A stretch of 6,680 nucleotides of DNA from Actinobacteria bacterium UBA3086 (GTDB lineage Bacteria; Actinomycetota; Coriobacteriia; Anaerosomatales; UBA3086), in assembly GCA_002367305.1 (NCBI GenBank), contig DFBG01000029.1, forward strand, positions 1 through 6,680, read 5' to 3'. Positions 1-6,012 of this stretch are shown piece by piece. Below the pieces are notes generated by a model. It ran no database searches, had not been told where the DNA came from, and worked only from the letters and a program-made list of their open reading frames with translations. The position numbers and the translations under genes are program-made. Within the stretch, counting starts at the first letter, position 1; every line of letters begins with the position of its first letter.

Positions 1-344
1 TAGATGAGCTGATTCTCGTGGAAGTACACGATGCTCGGCACGCCGGAAACTGCCTCGCCCGCGAGGCCATAGAACTCCGCCAGGTTCACGAACGTCGATG
101 CGTAGATGAGGTCCCAGCGCTTCCCGCCCACTGCGGCGGTATTCCGGGTTTCGTCGGCGAGGAACTCCTGATGCAGATGGCGAGTCTCCGCCGCCATGGT
201 GATCGCAGCCCCGCGCATGCGCCACTTCCACTTGCGCGGCGGCAACGTCAGAAGATCGAACTCGACATCCAATCGCTCGAACAGCCCGTCGAGAACCGCT
301 CGATGAGAACCACCGTAGTATGGCTCGAGGACGAGGATGCGCAT
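1..344 (-). CDS. QTMAN/GTDC1-like glycosyltransferase, N-terminal domain (DUF3524), partial
   Basis: Only the first 114 codons are in the window; the gene runs off the left edge. Translation from the ATG at 344 begins MRILVLEPYYGGSH and shows YGGSH (10-14), KWKWRMRG (38-45), a WDLIYAS strand (77-83) and FHENQLI (108-114). This spacing and these motifs match my memory of the N-terminal domain of vertebrate GTDC1, the tRNA-queuosine alpha-mannosyltransferase, which adds mannose from GDP-mannose to queuosine at position 34 of tRNA-Asp. The start lies 3 nt after the thiI stop, with an AAGAGG Shine-Dalgarno (351-356) inside the last thiI codons, so translation is probably coupled to thiI. Pairing with a tRNA thiolase supports a tRNA substrate but does not prove it. 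The C-terminal GT-B nucleotide-sugar domain is not visible, so the donor sugar cannot be judged. The fallback call is a family-4-like glycosyltransferase of unknown acceptor. Family assignment is fairly sure; function is inference. Confidence 0.82.
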   Translation of the reverse strand, partial: MRILVLEPYYGGSHRAVLDGLFERLDVEFDLLTLPPRKWKWRMRGAAITMAAETRHLHQEFLADETRNTAAVGGKRWDLIYASTFVNLAEFYGLAGEAVSGVPSIVYFHENQLI

Positions 345-347
345 GAG

Positions 348-1556
348 CTACCTCTTGGGCTTGCGGTACGCAGGGCACTTGAAATCGACCCACGTCATAC
401 CCTCGACAGCGTCGTACACCATGCGTTTCATATCGAGCTCTTCCTCACCCTTGATCACTTCGGCGATGCTCGCCCGGGTCGCGGGACGACGCGGCATGAA
501 GAGCGTGCAACAGTCCGTGTGGTCCTGTATGGACAACTCGAAGGTGCCGATCCTCTCAGCGTCCTTGATGATCTCGACCTTGTCCATGCCAATGAGAGGG
601 CGCAGCACCGGCAGCGTCGCAACCTCATCGACCGCACGGATGTTCTCAAGTGTCTGTGACGCGACCTGACCCAGAGACTCTCCTGTCACGAGCGCCATGG
701 CACCCTCGCGCTTGGCGACCTCCTCGGCCACGCGAATCATGAGACGTCGATAGAGCAGGACGCGCAGGTCCGGAGGGCACATGAGGGAGATTTCACGCTG
801 CAGATCGCCGAAGGGAACGATGTAGATGCGCCCGACGCCGCCGTAGCGCTGCAGCACCTCGCCGATCTGCGCCACGTTGTGCTCCGAGCGATCGTCGGTC
901 TGCGGCCGGCCGGAGAAGTGGATACCCACTACCACGGCTCCTCGTTTGAGCAGCCGCCAGGACGCCACCGGGGAGTCGATGCCCGAGGACAGTAGCGAGA
1001 TCACCTTGCCGGCGCTGCCAACAGGCAGACCTCCGGAGCCGGGGAACTTGCGGGCGAACGTATAGACCTCACCCTGAACGACCTCTATCCACACGGTGGT
1101 GTCCGGGTGATCCAGATTGACCTTGAGACCCGTCTCGTCCACCACGTACTGCCCGATGGCGATGTTCATATCCATGCTCGATATGGGGTGATCCGTGTTG
1201 GAGCGACGCGCTTCGATACGGAAGTTCTCGGCGCTCCCCGCCTCTCGCAGCGCAATGAGCGCCGCACGGTTCATGTCGCGCTTGAGTCGCGAGGTGACGA
1301 ACACGGGCGCCGCGTAGGCGACACCGGGTTGCATGGCGATACGGTCGGTTATCCGATCGATATCCTCGCGCTCACTGAACTGGTCGGTATCGTCAAAGCG
1401 CACCACAAGGCGGCTCGAAATACGCTCTACGCGAGCTTCGGGAATGTCGGTGAGAGATGCGACGATGTTGTCGAGCAGCATACGCTCGAACTTGCCGCGG
1501 TTTCGGCCCTTGAGACCGATCTCATGATAGTGGACGAGTACTGCGCGCTCGAACAT
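348..1556 (-). CDS. thiI: tRNA 4-thiouridine synthase ThiI (no rhodanese domain)
   Basis: ThiI adenylates uridine 8 of tRNA and transfers sulfur to make s4U; in some bacteria it also supplies sulfur for the thiamine thiazole. The 402-residue product has the N-terminal ferredoxin-like segment with HEIGLKGRNR (11-20), a THUMP RNA-binding domain at about 62-166, and an ATP-pyrophosphatase domain with PP-loop SSGIDS (190-195), TGESLGQVASQT (291-302) and DHTDCCTLF (345-353). The DCC cysteines (349, 350) align by context with the catalytic Cys344 of E. coli ThiI. There is no C-terminal rhodanese domain, and the length fits the Bacillus-type enzyme (about 400 residues), so sulfur must come from another carrier or directly from a cysteine desulfurase. 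I chose the ATG at 1556, 10 nt after the rpoZ stop, because MFERAVLVHYHE fits the family N-terminus. The reading frame stays open to a GTG at 1607, but that would overlap rpoZ by 41 nt. No strong Shine-Dalgarno precedes 1556, so translation may rely on coupling to rpoZ. Confidence 0.96.
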   Translation of the reverse strand: MFERAVLVHYHEIGLKGRNRGKFERMLLDNIVASLTDIPEARVERISSRLVVRFDDTDQFSEREDIDRITDRIAMQPGVAYAAPVFVTSRLKRDMNRAALIALREAGSAENFRIEARRSNTDHPISSMDMNIAIGQYVVDETGLKVNLDHPDTTVWIEVVQGEVYTFARKFPGSGGLPVGSAGKVISLLSSGIDSPVASWRLLKRGAVVVGIHFSGRPQTDDRSEHNVAQIGEVLQRYGGVGRIYIVPFGDLQREISLMCPPDLRVLLYRRLMIRVAEEVAKREGAMALVTGESLGQVASQTLENIRAVDEVATLPVLRPLIGMDKVEIIKDAERIGTFELSIQDHTDCCTLFMPRRPATRASIAEVIKGEEELDMKRMVYDAVEGMTWVDFKCPAYRKPKR

Positions 1557-1566
1557 GCGCGCTCGA

Positions 1567-1815
1567 CTACTTTGAGCTGTCAGCGACCCGCTCGTAGGAG
1601 ACATCACCGTTGGCGATCTCCTCGAGAGCGAGAGTCAGCGGCTTGGTACTGGTGAGCTGCGCGATCTGGGTGGGAGCAAGCGTGAGAACCGCCTGGTCAC
1701 GAACGCCGTGCACCATGTCGTTGATCTGGCGAGCACGCTTGGAGGCGACTGTGCAGAGCGTGTACTTGGAATCGACCGTGGAAAGCAGTACGTCGATCTC
1801 GGGCTTAATGACCAT
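1567..1815 (-). CDS. rpoZ: DNA-directed RNA polymerase omega subunit
   Basis: Omega is the small subunit that clamps the C-terminal part of beta-prime and helps assemble RNA polymerase. The 82-residue product carries the family hallmarks: VDSKYTL (14-20), the helix ASKRARQIN (24-32) and KPLTLALEEIANG (58-70). Its length is normal for a short omega. The start ATG is 3 nt after the gmk stop, and the Shine-Dalgarno-like AAGGAAG lies in the last gmk codons, which indicates tight coupling. The order gmk then rpoZ is conserved in many bacteria, and with mihF in front it is typical of Actinobacteria. The proline-rich or long N-terminal extension often seen in mycobacterial and streptomycete omega is absent. 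In many Actinobacteria coaBC follows rpoZ; here thiI does. Confidence 0.95.
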   Translation of the reverse strand: MVIKPEIDVLLSTVDSKYTLCTVASKRARQINDMVHGVRDQAVLTLAPTQIAQLTSTKPLTLALEEIANGDVSYERVADSSK

Positions 1816-1818
1816 GAG

Positions 1819-2394
1819 TCAGGCTTCCTTCTTCTCGTTGGCGCAGGCATCGATGAAAGCGACGATCTCGTCCGTCGCGCGATATACATCGTCATTGTTT
1901 ACCACAATGTCGTACTTACCCTCAAACTTCATCTCCGTTTCGCCGGTGCGCAACCGCAGTTCGATCTGCTCCTGCGTCTCACTTCCGCGACCCTCGAGCC
2001 TGCGGCGCAGCTCCTCGAATGACGGGGGCTTGATGAAGATCAGTCTGGACTCCGGAATTCTCTGTAAGACCTGCATGGCACCCTGTGGGTCGATCTCAAG
2101 CATGACCTGAGCACCCTCTGCGATCTTGTCACGTACGGCTTCCACAGGCGTGCCGTAGCGATTCCCGTGGACGAGAGCCCACTCCAAGAGTCCGTCCTCT
2201 GCGATCAGGTCATCAAACTCCTGGGCCGATTTGAAGAAGTAGTGCACTCCTTCGACCTCACCAGGGCGCGGAGAACGTGTCGTAGCCGATACCGAGACCC
2301 AGATATCAGGAACCCTGCCCAGAAGCTCTTGGACAAGGGTCCCTTTGCCCGCCCCTGAAGGGCCGGAAATTATGTACAAGTTGCCTGTGCGCAT
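1819..2394 (-). CDS. gmk: Guanylate kinase
   Basis: Guanylate kinase phosphorylates GMP to GDP with ATP in the cytoplasm, the step between GMP synthesis or salvage and GTP. The 191-residue protein has a standard bacterial length. The P-loop GPSGAGKGT sits at 11-19. The GMP-binding segment SATTRSPRPGE (36-46) contains R40 and R43, LEWALVHGNRYGTP lies at 70-83, and LEIDPQGA (99-106) takes the place of the usual IDxQGA motif. The lid region with RGSETQEQIELRL (136-148) is intact. The ATG at 2394 is the only suitable start; the GGCGGG before it is a weak ribosome binding site. The gene is 47 nt downstream of mihF and 3 nt upstream of rpoZ, so it probably belongs to the mihF transcript. Nothing suggests truncation. 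Confidence 0.97.
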   Translation of the reverse strand: MRTGNLYIISGPSGAGKGTLVQELLGRVPDIWVSVSATTRSPRPGEVEGVHYFFKSAQEFDDLIAEDGLLEWALVHGNRYGTPVEAVRDKIAEGAQVMLEIDPQGAMQVLQRIPESRLIFIKPPSFEELRRRLEGRGSETQEQIELRLRTGETEMKFEGKYDIVVNNDDVYRATDEIVAFIDACANEKKEA

Positions 2395-2441
2395 CTGCCC
2401 GCCATGAAGAGGCGTAGAGCGTGAAGAGGAGTCGCTCAGAA

Positions 2442-2750
2442 TCAGCCCAGTCGATCCATGAGGGCGACACGCTGCCGCGTTCCCAGACCTTGGACGCGAC
2501 GACTCTCTGAGATTTCCAGCTCAGTCATGATCTTGGTCGCCTTAGCCTTGCCGTAACCCGGAAGGCTCTCGAGGAGCGTGGCGACCTTCATGCGAGCGAC
2601 GATGGGATCGTCGGACTTGCTCATGACGTCGGCGAAGGACATCTCACCGTCCTTGATCTTGGCGCGCAGAGCAGCACGCTTCTGGCGCGCCTCCGCAGCC
2701 TTTGCAAGCGCCTTCTTGCGATCCTCGTCGGAGAGATTGGGAAGTGCCAT
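2442..2750 (-). CDS. mihF: Actinobacterial integration host factor MihF (nucleoid-associated DNA-binding protein)
   Basis: MihF binds and bends DNA, compacts the nucleoid and, in mycobacteria, is a host factor for phage L5 integration; it is unrelated to the IHF/HU family. The 102-residue product starts MALPNLSDEDRKKAL, has a basic N-terminal helix (about 8-33), the conserved LLESLPGYGKAKA helix-turn segment (59-71) and the ESRRVQGLG DNA-contact motif (82-90). This matches the mycobacterial core protein (Rv1388) in order and spacing. The start is well supported by an AGGAGG at 2755-2760. It is the first gene after the 129-nt gap and has its own promoter candidates. It is followed by gmk and rpoZ, the classic actinobacterial order. 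The family is essentially restricted to Actinobacteria, which makes this gene the best taxonomic marker in the window. Confidence 0.95.
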   Translation of the reverse strand: MALPNLSDEDRKKALAKAAEARQKRAALRAKIKDGEMSFADVMSKSDDPIVARMKVATLLESLPGYGKAKATKIMTELEISESRRVQGLGTRQRVALMDRLG

Positions 2751-2754
2751 AGTT

Positions 2755-2760
2755 CCTCCT
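2755..2760 (-). promoter_or_regulatory. Strong ribosome binding site of mihF
   Basis: AGGAGG is followed by AACT and then the ATG, a near-ideal Shine-Dalgarno with short spacing. It is the strongest in the left half of the window, in line with high expression of an abundant nucleoid protein, and it fixes the mihF start. Confidence 0.85.
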
Positions 2761-2802
2761 CGTCATCAACAAAGTCCTGAGTCGAGCAATCCCGACCGTG
2801 CC

Positions 2803-2833
2803 ATTGTAGACACACTCGCCACGGGAATTTCAA
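2803..2833 (-). promoter_or_regulatory. Candidate sigma-70 promoter P2 for mihF-gmk-rpoZ
   Basis: On the minus strand there is TTGAAA (-35, positions 2833-2828) and TACAAT (-10, 2808-2803) with a 19-nt spacer. Each hexamer matches consensus at 5 of 6 positions, but the spacer is 2 nt longer than optimal. Transcription would start near 2796 and leave a leader of about 45 nt before mihF. No extended -10 TG is correctly placed. This is the nearer of two tandem candidates. Confidence 0.5.
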
Positions 2834-2849
2834 GCAGCCCGATGTAGAT

Positions 2850-2878
2850 ATGATACCTGTGACCTGCGGAGATGCCAA
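2850..2878 (-). promoter_or_regulatory. Candidate sigma-70 promoter P1 for mihF-gmk-rpoZ
   Basis: On the minus strand there is TTGGCA (-35, 2878-2873), a 17-nt spacer, and TATCAT (-10, 2855-2850). Both hexamers match consensus at 5 of 6 positions with the optimal spacer. The -35 begins 1 nt after the pyrE stop codon. The expected start is near 2843, giving a leader of roughly 90 nt. It would uncouple mihF and the genes behind it from control of the pyr operon. Confidence 0.6.
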
Positions 2879-2879
2879 G

Positions 2880-3482
2880 TCACTTGCTGGAGAGTCGTCT
2901 ACTGCCAGGCGAGTCGAGCCCCACCCCTGTGGCACATTGAGCACAGGACGCTGGCTCCCAAGACTCTACCTCTAGTTTAAGTAGAGACTGCAGTTCTGCG
3001 TCGAACTTCTTCTCTCCTCCGCGATCGATGATCGACACGATGCCAGCCACCTCGCCGCCGGCCGCCTCGATCAGATCGGTCACTTCTCGGACCGAACCCC
3101 CCGTGGTGACCACATCCTCGACCACAAGCACCCTCGATCCCGCGGGCACATGGAACGACCTCCTGAACGTCATCGTCCCCTGCTCACGCTCGGTGAAGAT
3201 GAACTTGACCCCTAGGGCCTGCGCGACCGCGAACCCGATGATGATGCCTCCGACGGCCGGCGACGCCACGAGATCGATGCGCTGCTCGGGCAGTGCCGCC
3301 ACTGATGCCTCGGCGAGGCGCGTGGTGAGCAGTGAGTCCTCGAGAACCCGTGCGCACTGCACGTAGGTATCGGAATGTCTTCCACTGGTAAGAACGAAGT
3401 GACCGGAGAGGATGGCCCCCGCCTGTTTGAGGGAATCGAGCACGTCTCCCTCAGAGAGTTTCGCGTAGCGATCGTTGTGCAT
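2880..3482 (-). CDS. pyrE: Orotate phosphoribosyltransferase
   Basis: PyrE condenses orotate with PRPP to give OMP, the fifth step of UMP synthesis. In the 200-residue product the orotate/PRPP contacts include TSGRHSDTYVQC (32-43), the flexible loop FTEREQGTMTFRR (96-108) and the PRPP signature VLVVEDVVTTGGS (118-130). The C-terminus carries LLKLEVESW (167-175), a CAQC pair (C180, C183) and a PGSR motif (192-195), as in the clostridial/archaeal-like PyrE type rather than the shorter E. coli type. The ATG is 4 nt after the pyrF stop. Its Shine-Dalgarno (AAGGAAGGG) is made of the last three pyrF sense codons, so the two genes are translationally coupled. It appears to be the last gene of the pyr block: a 129-nt gap with promoters follows. 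Confidence 0.96.
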   Translation of the reverse strand: MHNDRYAKLSEGDVLDSLKQAGAILSGHFVLTSGRHSDTYVQCARVLEDSLLTTRLAEASVAALPEQRIDLVASPAVGGIIIGFAVAQALGVKFIFTEREQGTMTFRRSFHVPAGSRVLVVEDVVTTGGSVREVTDLIEAAGGEVAGIVSIIDRGGEKKFDAELQSLLKLEVESWEPASCAQCATGVGLDSPGSRRLSSK

Positions 3483-3486
3483 GGAT

Positions 3487-4185
3487 CTACCCTTCCTTGA
3501 CGATTCGGTCGAAGGCGTTGGCCGGATCGTCGGCCTGCGTTATGGGACGGCCGATCACAAGATGTGATGCACCTGCCTCGAATGCGGTGGCCGGAGTCGC
3601 GATACGCGCCTGATCACCCGCAGATGCCCAGGTCGGTCGTACACCGGGAGTGACGATCAGTGCATCGGGACCCAGCGCCTCACGCATAGCCGAAGCCTCT
3701 TGCGGCGAGCACACCACGCCGTCGACGCCGGACTCCTTGGCGAGTAGAGCCAGACGGGCGACCTGCACATCAGCCGAATCATTCACGCCGATATCCATGA
3801 GATCCGCGTCATCCATGCTCGTGAGCACGGTGACAGCGAGCACGGCGGGCTTCTTGACTCCGGCTTCCTTCGCCCCCGCACGTGCGCCGCGCACGGCTGC
3901 CTCCATCATGGCGCGGCCTCCTGCTGCGTGCACCGTGAACATGGCGCAGCCGAGCCTGGCGATCTCACGCGCGGCCCCTTCCACCTGGTGAGGGATGTCG
4001 TGGAGCTTGAGGTCGACGAACACCTCGAATCCGGCCTCATGCATGAGCCGCACCATCCGTGGTCCTTCGGCATAGAAGAGGGTCATACCCACCTTCACGA
4101 GGTCTGCATGCCCGGCAAGCTTGCCCGCCAACTCTGCAGCGCCACCAGCATCGGTGTCGAAAGCAACGATTATCCTGTCTCGCAC
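3487..4185 (-). CDS. pyrF: Orotidine 5'-phosphate decarboxylase
   Basis: PyrF decarboxylates OMP to UMP, the last step of the pathway. The 232-residue TIM-barrel protein is the short class I type. The substrate-binding IIVAFD (5-10, D10) and LVKVGM (29-34, K31) precede the catalytic DLKLHDIP (58-65), whose D58, K60 and D63 form the charged network. TPGVRP (179-184) and the phosphate-binding IGRPI (211-215) complete the active site. The start is a GTG at 4185 preceded by GGAAAGGCGGG. No ATG gives a better N-terminus, and MRDRIIVAFD fits the family. The gene follows pyrD after 30 nt and precedes pyrE by 4 nt. No fusion or missing catalytic residue is seen. Confidence 0.97.
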   Translation of the reverse strand: MRDRIIVAFDTDAGGAAELAGKLAGHADLVKVGMTLFYAEGPRMVRLMHEAGFEVFVDLKLHDIPHQVEGAAREIARLGCAMFTVHAAGGRAMMEAAVRGARAGAKEAGVKKPAVLAVTVLTSMDDADLMDIGVNDSADVQVARLALLAKESGVDGVVCSPQEASAMREALGPDALIVTPGVRPTWASAGDQARIATPATAFEAGASHLVIGRPITQADDPANAFDRIVKEG

Positions 4186-4215
4186 GTGTCCCGCCTTTCC
4201 GTGTTCTCCTGCGCC

Positions 4216-5136
4216 TCAGACTTCGAGTGCGCCGATGAGTTCAGTGATCTTATGGAGCTCCCGTGAGTGAGCATATTCAGTGAGTCCGTCGACGATGCGC
4301 ATGGTCGAAGTCGGGTCGACGAAGTTCGCCGTCCCCACCGCCACCGCAGTCGCGCCGGCGAGCATGAACTCGATAGCATCCTGTGCGTCAGCAATACCGC
4401 CCATGCCGATGATCGGGACCTCCACAGCGTTGGCCACTTGCCAGACCATGCGCAGAGCGACCGGCTTGATCGCAGGTCCGGATAGACCTCCCACCACACG
4501 CGCCAGTTTGGGGCGACGCGTATCGGCGTCGACGGCCATACCCAGAAGCGTGTTGATGAGACTCACGCAATCCGCGCCTGCATCGACAACCGCACGAGCG
4601 ATCTCTGTGATGTCGGTAACATTAGGGCTCAACTTGACAATGAGGGTCTTAGACGTCGCCTCACGACAGGCACTGACCACGGATGCGGCCTCCGGACACG
4701 ACGTTCCGAATACCATTCCACCCGAATCGACATTGGGGCAGGAGATGTTGATCTCAAAGGCATCGACCCGCCTATCGCCATCGAGCTTGCGGCAGACCTC
4801 CGCGTATTCCTCGACCGTATGTCCAGAGACATTCACGATCACGGGCACATCCTGCGTCTCCAGCCAGCCCAGATCCTTCTGTGTGAACACATCCAGACCC
4901 GGATTCTGCAGACCAATGGAGTTGAGCATGCCACAGGAGGTCTCGGCGATCCGTGGGCTGGCGTTTCCTGCCCACGGCTTCAATGAAACACCCTTGGTGA
5001 CCACTGCACCAAGTCTGGAGAGGTCCACGAAGTTCGCGTACTCGCGACCCGAAGCGAACGTCCCTGACGCGGTAACCACGGGATTCCGCAACTTGAGCGA
5101 GCCTATGGTGACACTCAGATCGGTGGCGACCGTCAT
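4216..5136 (-). CDS. pyrD: Dihydroorotate dehydrogenase B, catalytic FMN subunit (class 1B)
   Basis: PyrD oxidises dihydroorotate to orotate on FMN; in class 1B the electrons pass through PyrK to NAD+. The 306-residue product has TASGTFASGREY (22-33), K48 in VTKGVS (FMN contact), NSIGLQNPG (72-80), the active-site EINISCPNV (128-136) with catalytic base C133, VKLSPNV (167-173), and the FMN-phosphate segments GMGGIAD (244-250) and AVGTANF (266-272). A catalytic cysteine in place of serine, the class 1B GLQNPG sequence and the adjacent pyrK separate it from the quinone-linked membrane class 2 enzymes. There is no N-terminal membrane segment, so it should be cytosolic. The ATG follows a strong GGAGGTGG (5141-5148). 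It lies 36 nt after pyrK and should form a PyrD2PyrK2 complex, as in Lactococcus. A NAD-linked enzyme suits an anaerobic lifestyle. Confidence 0.96.
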   Translation of the reverse strand: MTVATDLSVTIGSLKLRNPVVTASGTFASGREYANFVDLSRLGAVVTKGVSLKPWAGNASPRIAETSCGMLNSIGLQNPGLDVFTQKDLGWLETQDVPVIVNVSGHTVEEYAEVCRKLDGDRRVDAFEINISCPNVDSGGMVFGTSCPEAASVVSACREATSKTLIVKLSPNVTDITEIARAVVDAGADCVSLINTLLGMAVDADTRRPKLARVVGGLSGPAIKPVALRMVWQVANAVEVPIIGMGGIADAQDAIEFMLAGATAVAVGTANFVDPTSTMRIVDGLTEYAHSRELHKITELIGALEV

Positions 5137-5172
5137 GCGACCACCTCCGAATCGATTATCCGCGAAGTGCGC

Positions 5173-6012
5173 CTAGTGCTTGGGAGGAATCTCTGAAGCA
5201 TCCCAGCACACCTCCCCCGCATCGAACACGGGACCGTCGACACATGCGCGCTTGAGCCCGTCCTTGGTGCTCACGACACAGGAAAGACAAACGCCGATCC
5301 CACAGGCCATAAGTCGCTCGAGGGACACCTGACACGGAACGTCAGCCTTTGCGCACATCGAAGCTATCTCACGCTGCATGACCTCAGGCCCGCAGGCGTA
5401 GACCATGTCGTATGATCCCTCGTCGAGCAGGCGTGCCACCGGACCGGTCACAAAGCCCTTCTCGCCTTCCGAGCCATCGTCAGTCGCGATCACGACGCGA
5501 CGGGTCACTGCCTCGAACACATCGCGGCCCACGAGACGCTCCTGTGTGGGCGCCCCCATGGCGACCGTCACGGCCACTCCTTGAGCGGCGAGCTTCTCGG
5601 CCAACCCACCCAGAGGGGCCGCCCCGAGTCCGCCTGTGACGATCAGAGCGTGATCAATGTTCTCGGGCACATCCCAACCGTGGCCCAGGGGACCGATCAG
5701 GTCGATGTCGTCAGAACAGCCAAGCTCCGCCATCGCGAGAGTTCCCGTACCCAATACCTGATACAGGATCTCGATCTGCTCCCCGTGCGCGCGATGCACA
5801 CTGAACGGGCGACGCAGGATGAAGTCCCTGCCCCTACCGACGCGCAGATGCACGAATTGACCGGGCTCGACCAGGCTTGCCGTGTGAGGTGCGTGCAGGA
5901 TCATGAGACCCACGCCCTCGGCGATCCGTTCGTTGCTCAACAGATCGACACGTTCGAGCGACGACTGATCGCCCGCGTGACCCTTCTCCCCTGTTCCACA
6001 ACAGCCCGTCAC
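5173..6012 (-). CDS. pyrK: Dihydroorotate dehydrogenase B, FAD/[2Fe-2S] electron-transfer subunit
   Basis: PyrK carries electrons from the FMN of PyrD through a [2Fe-2S] cluster and FAD to NAD+. The 279-residue product has a ferredoxin-reductase fold: the FAD-binding ILRRPFSVHR (65-74), LGTGT (87-91), the NAD-binding TGGLGAAPLGGL (126-137), YACGPEVM (205-212), and the cluster ligands C237, C242, C245 and C257 in MACGIGVCLSC...RACVDGP. The start is a GTG at 6012 whose GTGA overlaps the carB stop by 4 nt; a GAGGGGG about 10 nt upstream, inside carB, serves as Shine-Dalgarno. This start adds roughly 15 residues (beginning MTGCCGTGEKG) before the usual N-terminal beta strand, including two cysteines not known as ligands. 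I see no better start downstream. The neighbouring pyrD confirms the role. Confidence 0.95.
   Translation of the reverse strand: MTGCCGTGEKGHAGDQSSLERVDLLSNERIAEGVGLMILHAPHTASLVEPGQFVHLRVGRGRDFILRRPFSVHRAHGEQIEILYQVLGTGTLAMAELGCSDDIDLIGPLGHGWDVPENIDHALIVTGGLGAAPLGGLAEKLAAQGVAVTVAMGAPTQERLVGRDVFEAVTRRVVIATDDGSEGEKGFVTGPVARLLDEGSYDMVYACGPEVMQREIASMCAKADVPCQVSLERLMACGIGVCLSCVVSTKDGLKRACVDGPVFDAGEVCWDASEIPPKH

Noticed and set aside
18..659. 213-codon open frame on the plus strand across the QTMAN-like gene and thiI
   Set aside because: It lies opposite two genes with clear family motifs and looks like the usual H/R/L-rich shadow translation; no ribosome binding site or domain supports it.
1557..1607. 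Upstream GTG start for thiI at 1607
   Set aside because: It would overlap rpoZ by 41 nt and add 17 residues that do not resemble ThiI; the ATG at 1556 matches the family N-terminus.
2403..2405. ATG just upstream of gmk as an alternative start
   Set aside because: It is out of frame with gmk (11 nt offset) and runs into a stop after about ten codons.
2822..2841. CGGG...CCCG inverted repeat after pyrE as a terminator
   Set aside because: The stem is only 4 bp with a 12-nt loop and no following U-tract, too weak to call.
4280..5176. 298-codon open frame on the plus strand, opposite pyrD
   Set aside because: It is antisense to a gene with full class 1B motifs, its translation is serine/threonine/arginine-rich with no recognisable domain, and such shadow frames are expected in G+C-rich DNA.
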